The position numbers and the translations under genes were made by a program. Shown here one piece after another: positions 59,309-64,000 of a stretch of DNA of 64,000 nucleotides. Numbering within the stretch: the stretch's first letter is position 1; every line of letters begins with the position of its first letter. Origin of the DNA: JAGRCP01 sp942490705 (GTDB taxonomy: Bacteria > Chloroflexota > Anaerolineae > Caldilineales > Caldilineaceae). Below the pieces are notes generated by a model that was not told the origin of the DNA, did no database searches, and saw only the letters and a list, made by a program, of their open reading frames with translations. The stretch spans positions 186,001 through 250,000 of the forward strand of contig CALNXY010000006.1 in assembly GCA_942490705.1 (NCBI GenBank). Direction: 5' to 3'.

Positions 59309-59860
59309 ATGAACCGAAACGCTTCTCCCCATTTTGCGTCGACCGGTAGAGGATGGCTGCTTTTCCTCATGCTGGTCATCCTCCTGGCCCTACCCACTGT
59401 CCTCTATGCGCAAGACTCATCGCCCGTGACGGCTGACGACGTCAACGAAGTCGCCCGCGAGCTCTGGTGTCCGCTCTGCTCCGGCGTGCGGCTGGACGGG
59501 TGCGAGCTAAAGGCATGCGATCAGATGAAGGACGAAATCGCCATCATGCTGGAAAGCGGCGATGACACGACCACCATCAAGAATTACTTTGTGAACCAGT
59601 ACGGCCCCCAAGTGCTGGGCGAACCGCCGCGCGAAGGCTTCAACTTGATGGCGTGGATCCTCCCCTTTGCGGTGCTGCTGGGTGGCGGGGTCTTCCTGCT
59701 GACGCGCGGTCGCAAGCTTTTCCAATCTGCACAAGCTGAGGCAGCGCCGGCAGTCTCAGCGGCGCCAGTGGCCGACAGAACTGCTCTGAGCGTTGCCGGC
59801 GATCAGGATGGCGATCCATACAATCGTCTGCTGGATGAGGAGTTGGCTCACTATGACTGA
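59309..59860 (+). CDS. ccmH: CcmH-like thiol reductase of cytochrome c maturation
   Basis: 183 residues. Signal/anchor helix (about 15-33), a periplasmic domain (35-115) and a second membrane helix (about 118-138). CcmH reduces the haem-binding CxxCH cysteines before haem attachment; its C-x-x-C is Cys54-Cys57 in ELWCPLCSGVRLDGC, and here two further cysteines (65 and 70) follow, so the site is a four-cysteine variant. The C-terminal 40 residues are extra and Ala-rich. It overlaps the next gene by 8 bp. Confidence 0.85.
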   Translation: MNRNASPHFASTGRGWLLFLMLVILLALPTVLYAQDSSPVTADDVNEVARELWCPLCSGVRLDGCELKACDQMKDEIAIMLESGDDTTTIKNYFVNQYGPQVLGEPPREGFNLMAWILPFAVLLGGGVFLLTRGRKLFQSAQAEAAPAVSAAPVADRTALSVAGDQDGDPYNRLLDEELAHYD

Positions 59861-60470
59861 TTCCACACAGTTTGTTGATTCTGAACACGCGCCCCGAACG
59901 GACCAACCAGATCCGCCAAGCGCGAGCGAGGCCAAAGATCCGAGCTACGAGCGACGGGCTGCGCTCTGGCGGCTGGTCATTCTGGCCGTCCTATTGGGCT
60001 TTATTGGCTTTTTGGTCGTGGGCCTGCAGCGCACAAACGTCTCCGAACAGCGCGCGGCGGGCGTCGCCCCCGATTTCGAATTCGTGACCTTCGAAGGCGA
60101 GACGATTGCGTTGGCCGATCTCGCCGGTCAGGGCGTCGTACTCAATTTCTGGGCCAGTTGGTGTGACCCGTGCCGCGCGGAAGCCGATGTGTTGGAGGCA
60201 ACCTGGCGCCGCGAAGCTGACAACGGCATCATCTTTATTGGTCTTGATTACCTCGATCAAGAACATGCCGCACTTGCCTACCTCGACGAATTCGACGTGA
60301 CCTATCCCAACGGCCCCGATTTGCAGAGCAACGCCGCGCGCAGCTATGGCATCAAAGGCGTACCCGAAACGTTCTTCATTGATCCGCAGGGCAAAATTGC
60401 CAGCCACGTCATTGGCCCGATCATGAGCCAGGCCGATCTGGACCGGCGGCTGGACGAAATTCGACCATAA
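59853..60470 (+). CDS. CcmG/ResA-type membrane-anchored thioredoxin
   Basis: 205 residues: acidic cytoplasmic N-terminus (1-38), a membrane helix (about 40-60) and a periplasmic thioredoxin fold with redox motif in NFWASWCDPCRAEA and the Pro of GIKGVPETFFIDPQG. CcmG/ResA proteins hand electrons to CcmH or to apocytochrome cysteines. The gene overlaps ccmH (translational coupling) and is 45 bp before ccmF, giving the order ccmH-ccmG-ccmF. Role is inferred from fold plus context. Confidence 0.92.
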   Translation: MTDSTQFVDSEHAPRTDQPDPPSASEAKDPSYERRAALWRLVILAVLLGFIGFLVVGLQRTNVSEQRAAGVAPDFEFVTFEGETIALADLAGQGVVLNFWASWCDPCRAEADVLEATWRREADNGIIFIGLDYLDQEHAALAYLDEFDVTYPNGPDLQSNAARSYGIKGVPETFFIDPQGKIASHVIGPIMSQADLDRRLDEIRP

Positions 60471-60515
60471 GCACTAACGAGTCGTCATGCACTTCTTGGA
60501 AGCAAAGGGAATACG

Positions 60516-62501
60516 ATGATTTTCAACATTGGCTATCTTCTGCTTGTTACCGCGCTGGCCATATCGCTCTTTGGCGCCTTTGCCGGCTTCTGGGGCGGGC
60601 GTAAGCGCTCGGCCAACCTGACGCAGAGCAGCTTTCACGCCGTCTACGCCGTTGGTGCGCTGGTGTTTGCGGCGGCCGTCATTCTCTGGTACGGCCTTCT
60701 GGCCGACCAATTCCAGCTCGCCTACGTCTGGAACCATTCAGAACGCGCCCTGCCCCTCTTCTACAAGTTTTCGGCCCTTTGGGGCGGTCAATCCGGCAGT
60801 CTGCTCTTCTGGACGCTCTTGCTGAGCGCCTACAGCATTGCGGCCGCGCTGGCCTTCCGCCACAAGCAGGCAGCGCTGATGCCCTTTGTCAACGCCACGC
60901 TGTTGGCGACCAGCGGCTTCTTCTTGGTGTTGCTCGTCTTCAGCACCAGTCCCTTCGAGCAATATGGCTTTCAGCCGCCCGACGGTCAGGGTCTCAACCC
61001 GTTGCTTCAGAATTATTGGATGGTCATTCACCCGGTCATGCTCTATCTGGGCTGGGTCGGGCTGTCGGTGCCCTTCGCCTTTGCCGTGGCTGCGTTGATG
61101 AGCAAGAAGCTAGGCAACACCTGGGTGCGCATCGTGCGACGCTGGACCCTGGTGCCGTGGATGTTCCTCTCAGCCGGTATCATCATGGGCAGCCAGTGGG
61201 CCTACATGGAGCTGGGTTGGGGCGGCTACTGGGCATGGGATCCGGTAGAAAATGCCAGCTTCCTTCCCTGGCTGACAGCAACGGCCTTCCTCCACAGCAT
61301 CATTATCCAAGAACGACGGGGCATGCTCAAGGTCTGGAATCTGGTGCTCATTTGGCTGACCTACGTCCTGGTCATCCTGGGGACCTTCACCACGCGCAGC
61401 GGCATTCTAGAGAGCGTGCACAGCTTTGCGCGCAGCGACGTGGGTCCATTTTTCCTTGGCTTCCTGATTATCATTGTCTTTGGCTTTCTCTGGCTACTCT
61501 TTGATCGCATGCCCCTCTTGCGCAGCGAGAACCAGATCGACTCGGTGATCAGTCGCGAAGCGGCCTTCCTGGCCAACAACTGGCTCTTCACCGGCATCGC
61601 GTTTGCCGTGCTCTGGGGCACCTTCTTTCCGATGTTTAGCGAGATCATCACCGGCCAGCGCATCAGCGTGGCCGCGCCCTGGTTCAACAAGGTGACGGGC
61701 CCGCTCTTCCTCCTGCTCTTCGTCATGATGGGCGTGGGCCCCCTGCTCGGCTGGCGGCGTACCAGCGTCGACATGTTGCGCAAGCAATTCACCTGGCCCC
61801 TTGTCATCTCGCTCGCCTTTGCCGTGACCTTCTACTTCGGCGTGAGTCAGCGCATCTACCCTGTGGCAGGCCTGACGGCTTGCGTCTTCGTCACGGCCAC
61901 GATTCTGCAGGAGTTCGTGCGCGGCATGTTGGCCCGCCGCGCCGCTACCGGTGAAAACCCCTTCACCGCGACCTGGAATCTCATGCGTCGAAACGGCCAA
62001 CGCTATGGCGGCTACATCGTCCATTTGGGCATGGTCATGATTGGCGTCGCCGTCATCGGCAATCAATTCTATGTGGAGACCACCAACGTCACCCTGCAGC
62101 GGGGCGAAAGCGCTGAGTTGGCCGGCTACACCTTTGTCTATGACGGTCTCAGTGCCGAACGGCAGGAAAATCTGACTGAATATCGGGCTTATGTCAGCAT
62201 TATGAAGGACGAAGGCACGCAGCTCGTGGGCACGGTGGCGCCACGACGCAACATTTACGACAAGGCGCCTGACATGCCTACCAGCGAGGTTGGTCTGCGC
62301 TCGCTCGTCACCGAGGACCTTTATGTTGTCCTCAATGGGTGGGACGAGAACTCGGCCACGTTCTCGATCTTTGTCAACCCAATGACGATCTGGCTCTGGA
62401 TCGGCGGGATTGTGCTGGTGATCGGAACGTTGATTGCCATGTGGCCTCATCCGAAACGGCGCCCCGCAACTGTACCCGTCGGCGTGGGACAGCCAGCGTA
62501 G
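60516..62501 (+). CDS. ccmF: CcmF-type cytochrome c haem lyase
   Basis: 661-residue integral membrane protein with about 14 helices. The tryptophan-rich haem-handling WWD signature is WGGYWAWDPVENASFLPWL (about residue 240), with conserved histidines in VIHPVMLYLG and the AFLHSIIIQERRGML region, and the C-terminal periplasmic loop before the last helix. CcmF joins haem to apocytochrome c. It ends the ccmHGF run and is followed, unusually, by a 105-bp repeat and then a CcmI-like gene. Confidence 0.95.
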   Translation: MIFNIGYLLLVTALAISLFGAFAGFWGGRKRSANLTQSSFHAVYAVGALVFAAAVILWYGLLADQFQLAYVWNHSERALPLFYKFSALWGGQSGSLLFWTLLLSAYSIAAALAFRHKQAALMPFVNATLLATSGFFLVLLVFSTSPFEQYGFQPPDGQGLNPLLQNYWMVIHPVMLYLGWVGLSVPFAFAVAALMSKKLGNTWVRIVRRWTLVPWMFLSAGIIMGSQWAYMELGWGGYWAWDPVENASFLPWLTATAFLHSIIIQERRGMLKVWNLVLIWLTYVLVILGTFTTRSGILESVHSFARSDVGPFFLGFLIIIVFGFLWLLFDRMPLLRSENQIDSVISREAAFLANNWLFTGIAFAVLWGTFFPMFSEIITGQRISVAAPWFNKVTGPLFLLLFVMMGVGPLLGWRRTSVDMLRKQFTWPLVISLAFAVTFYFGVSQRIYPVAGLTACVFVTATILQEFVRGMLARRAATGENPFTATWNLMRRNGQRYGGYIVHLGMVMIGVAVIGNQFYVETTNVTLQRGESAELAGYTFVYDGLSAERQENLTEYRAYVSIMKDEGTQLVGTVAPRRNIYDKAPDMPTSEVGLRSLVTEDLYVVLNGWDENSATFSIFVNPMTIWLWIGGIVLVIGTLIAMWPHPKRRPATVPVGVGQPA

Positions 62502-62512
62502 GCGCATCAGCG

Positions 62513-62617
62513 CTAGTGCATCGGCAATCTCTGTTTGACGAGTTTGCGAACTTGTTCGTGCCGATGCATTCAGGTTCCGCCACAGGAAAACGAATCGTCA
62601 ATTCAAGATTGGCGGAA
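62513..62617 (-). repeat. 105-bp dispersed repeat, copy 2 (intact hairpins)
   Basis: Reverse-oriented match to 20648-20752, 93 of 105 bases identical by hand alignment, no gaps. It has two perfect inverted pairs: TGCATCGGCA (62517-62526) with TGCCGATGCA (62559-62568), and TTCCGCCA (62575-62582) with TGGCGGAA (62610-62617). It sits inside the cytochrome maturation operon. Confidence 0.85.
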
Positions 62618-62664
62618 CGCTAACAACAGATCGAATTACCGACAGGTTGGAACGGAAATTTTCT

Positions 62665-63147
62665 ATGTTATGGTTGACAATTGGGTTGGCGATTCTGGTG
62701 GCGGCGGTAACCATCTATTACGTCGCCCGGCCGCTCTTGCAGGAACAGCGCTCGCTGCAGAGCACCGATGATGACGCCCTGGGCGAGTTGATTGCACGTA
62801 AGGACACAGTGCTCCTCAACATCAAAGAGGTCGAGTTTGATTATCGCACGGGCAAGCTCAACGAAGAAGACTATCAACGCTACAATGTGCGCTTGCGCCA
62901 ACAGGCGGTCAGCCTGATCAAGCAGATTGAAAAGCTGGCGCCCGACATCGGCGATCTCGACAGCGAGTTGGAAGCCGAGATTGCCGTCGAACGCCAGGTT
63001 AAGTCACAACCGGCGCCAACGCCTGTCGTCCAACCGGTCACAGCTGGAACGGCCCGCTTCTGTCACCACTGCGGCGTTGCCATCAGCGAGGACGACAACT
63101 TCTGCGCCGCTTGCGGCACCAAGGTGCGCAGCGCCGTACCTGCCTGA
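62665..63147 (+). CDS. CcmI-like membrane protein with C-terminal zinc ribbon
   Basis: 160 residues. N-terminal membrane helix (about 3-20), then a helical segment LIARKDTVLLNIKEVEFDY resembling the first part of CcmI (GKLNEEDYQRY), a linker, and a C-terminal zinc ribbon CHHC...CAAC (about 134-154). CcmI binds apocytochromes for delivery to CcmF; the position right after ccmF supports a related role. ATG 62665 has GGAAA 6-7 nt upstream; TTG 62647 is less likely. Confidence 0.75.
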   Translation: MLWLTIGLAILVAAVTIYYVARPLLQEQRSLQSTDDDALGELIARKDTVLLNIKEVEFDYRTGKLNEEDYQRYNVRLRQQAVSLIKQIEKLAPDIGDLDSELEAEIAVERQVKSQPAPTPVVQPVTAGTARFCHHCGVAISEDDNFCAACGTKVRSAVPA

Positions 63148-63178
63148 CTGTAGAATGGTACAACCAGCAAACAAAAAA

Positions 63179-63219
63179 GCGGGCGGGGATCCTTGCACAA
63201 TGGGTCCCCGCCCGCTTTT
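63179..63219. terminator. Bidirectional intrinsic terminator
   Basis: GCGGGCGGGGA (63179-63189) and TCCCCGCCCGC (63205-63215) form an 11-bp perfect stem with a 15-nt loop, preceded by AAAAAA and followed by TTTT. It serves both the zinc-ribbon gene and the convergent subtilisin gene. Confidence 0.9.
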
Positions 63220-63251
63220 CTATGCTATGCACGTTGTCCAATGCGCTTGCT

Positions 63252-64000
63252 TCAAGGCTGACTGATGATCGGCAGATACGAGGCGGGCTCCAGTTGCTCC
63301 ATGGCGCCGGGCACAACCACCGTATAGGTCAGCGTAGAGCCGGAGTCATCTGCAATCACCTGGGGGCCGTAGCTTTCCCCCAGCGGAATCTCCACCGGAG
63401 CCGGGGGGATGGTTCCTCCGTTTCCGGCCACGTCCAGGCGATAGCTGCCGGCCAAAAGTGGCTCGATGACGGTTACGCCATTGGCGTCAGTCAAGCCGGT
63501 GCTGCGAAAGCCGGTCAGTGCGTCGACAGCAGTGACCAACGCATTGGCCAGAGGCTGGCCATCGGCGTCGCGGGCGGTCAACTCCAGCCGCGCCGTGAGG
63601 CGAGCCATTTCCACCGCGCGCACGATGTTGAGTCGCCCGTAGCCGAAAATGTTGTTGGGTACCGGCGGCGCGCCCGGCGGATTACAGACCGTGGCGTTGA
63701 TCGATGTTGCGCTCTTGATCAGCGCCTGCTCCGTGCGGTCAATATCGCCAATTAACCACGGTACGGCGGACCAAAGCAGCGCGGCCCCGCCCGCTACATG
63801 GGGCGAAGCCATGCTCGTCCCCTGGATGTAGGTGTAGCCGTCATTCACCCACGAAGAATAGACGCTTACACCAGGTGCAGCCAGGTCTGGTTTGACCCGC
63901 CCACTGCCGTCGATCGTAACCGGGCCGCGGCTGGAAAAGGAGGCGATGCTGCCGGTAGAATCGTGGGCGCCGATCGAAAAGCTGGCGTCGTAGATGGCAA
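63252..64000 (-). CDS. Subtilisin-like serine protease (S8), C-terminal part (cut by window edge)
   Basis: 249 codons visible of an S8 peptidase. SIASFSSRGP, KPDLAAPGVSVYSSW and the catalytic serine in GTSMASPHVAGGAALL are present; Asp and His lie beyond the window. A carboxypeptidase-regulatory-like/Cna_B-type domain follows (ELTARDADGQPLANALV to GSYRLDV), and the protein ends ASYLPIISQP. This last segment resembles the VFLPLVTR end of the B-repeat protein at 10.3 kb. Likely secreted. Convergent with the zinc-ribbon gene. Confidence 0.93.
   Translation of the reverse strand, partial: AIYDASFSIGAHDSTGSIASFSSRGPVTIDGSGRVKPDLAAPGVSVYSSWVNDGYTYIQGTSMASPHVAGGAALLWSAVPWLIGDIDRTEQALIKSATSINATVCNPPGAPPVPNNIFGYGRLNIVRAVEMARLTARLELTARDADGQPLANALVTAVDALTGFRSTGLTDANGVTVIEPLLAGSYRLDVAGNGGTIPPAPVEIPLGESYGPQVIADDSGSTLTYTVVVPGAMEQLEPASYLPIISQP

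Overview
The window looks like chromosomal DNA from a Chloroflexota bacterium, most likely an Anaerolineae/Caldilinea-type lineage. The base composition is GC-rich. The gene mix fits that phylum: a membrane pyrophosphatase, SdrD-type B-repeat surface proteins, large lipid-linked-sugar glycosyltransferases with a C-terminal beta-sandwich, a transmembrane clostripain-family protein, MoxR plus DUF58, a CcmF/CcmH haem-lyase set, and secreted proteins ending in a Tyr/Phe-Leu-Pro hydrophobic tail. The taxonomic call is inference from gene content; there is no rRNA in the window.

Layout. 1-10 kb: 5' part of hppA (minus), a cysteine desulfurase, a CBS-pair protein (minus), uvrB with a GAAC-N4-GTTC SOS operator, a MOSC protein, and gyrA with a very long histone-H1-like Lys/Ala/Ser tail built from a 120-bp tandem repeat. 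10-20 kb: a secreted five-B-repeat protein; an ORF-free transcription unit (promoter to perfect terminator, 13.25-13.63 kb); then LOG, PfkB kinase, DUF1697 and GNAT genes; then ahcY and metK, which with the PfkB kinase could form an AdoMet/adenosine salvage block; then PspC (minus). 20-24 kb: a deletion-made chimera of a periplasmic adaptor lipoprotein and an ABC ATPase, a 105-bp dispersed repeat, glucokinase (minus), a Crp/Fnr regulator, a 42-bp perfect palindrome, OsmC and a tiny membrane protein. 23.8-27.4 kb: a JAMM protease, a ubiquitin-like sulfur carrier ending Gly-Gly-Ala-Arg, a rhodanese-ThiF fusion E1 and a CysM-like synthase. Together these form a protein-thiocarboxylate cysteine pathway, headed by a roughly 276-nt leader RNA with its own consensus promoter and terminator. 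27.5-28.7 kb: MeaB GTPase.

29-35 kb: an XRE/MmyB-type regulator, an exosortase and its EpsI partner, a lipoprotein, a membrane HExxH protein and a membrane glycosyltransferase (minus). 35-44 kb: TatA (minus), recN, long NfeD protease, methyltransferase, DinB-like protein, glutaredoxin-like protein, glutathione reductase and a radical SAM protein. 44-54 kb: two large membrane glycosyltransferases, a lipoprotein, rsmD, a coiled-coil membrane protein (minus), a leaderless methyltransferase, CinA/PncC and a small conserved protein. 54-64 kb: a clostripain-family transmembrane protein (minus), tRNA-Arg(CCT) (minus), MoxR/DUF58, a cytochrome c maturation operon (ccmH, a CcmG/ResA thioredoxin, ccmF and a CcmI-like zinc-ribbon protein) interrupted by the second copy of the 105-bp repeat, and the 3' end of a subtilisin gene (minus).

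Most intergenic spaces are short and several hold perfect hairpins. All function calls come from reading motifs and overall protein resemblance; no database search was run.
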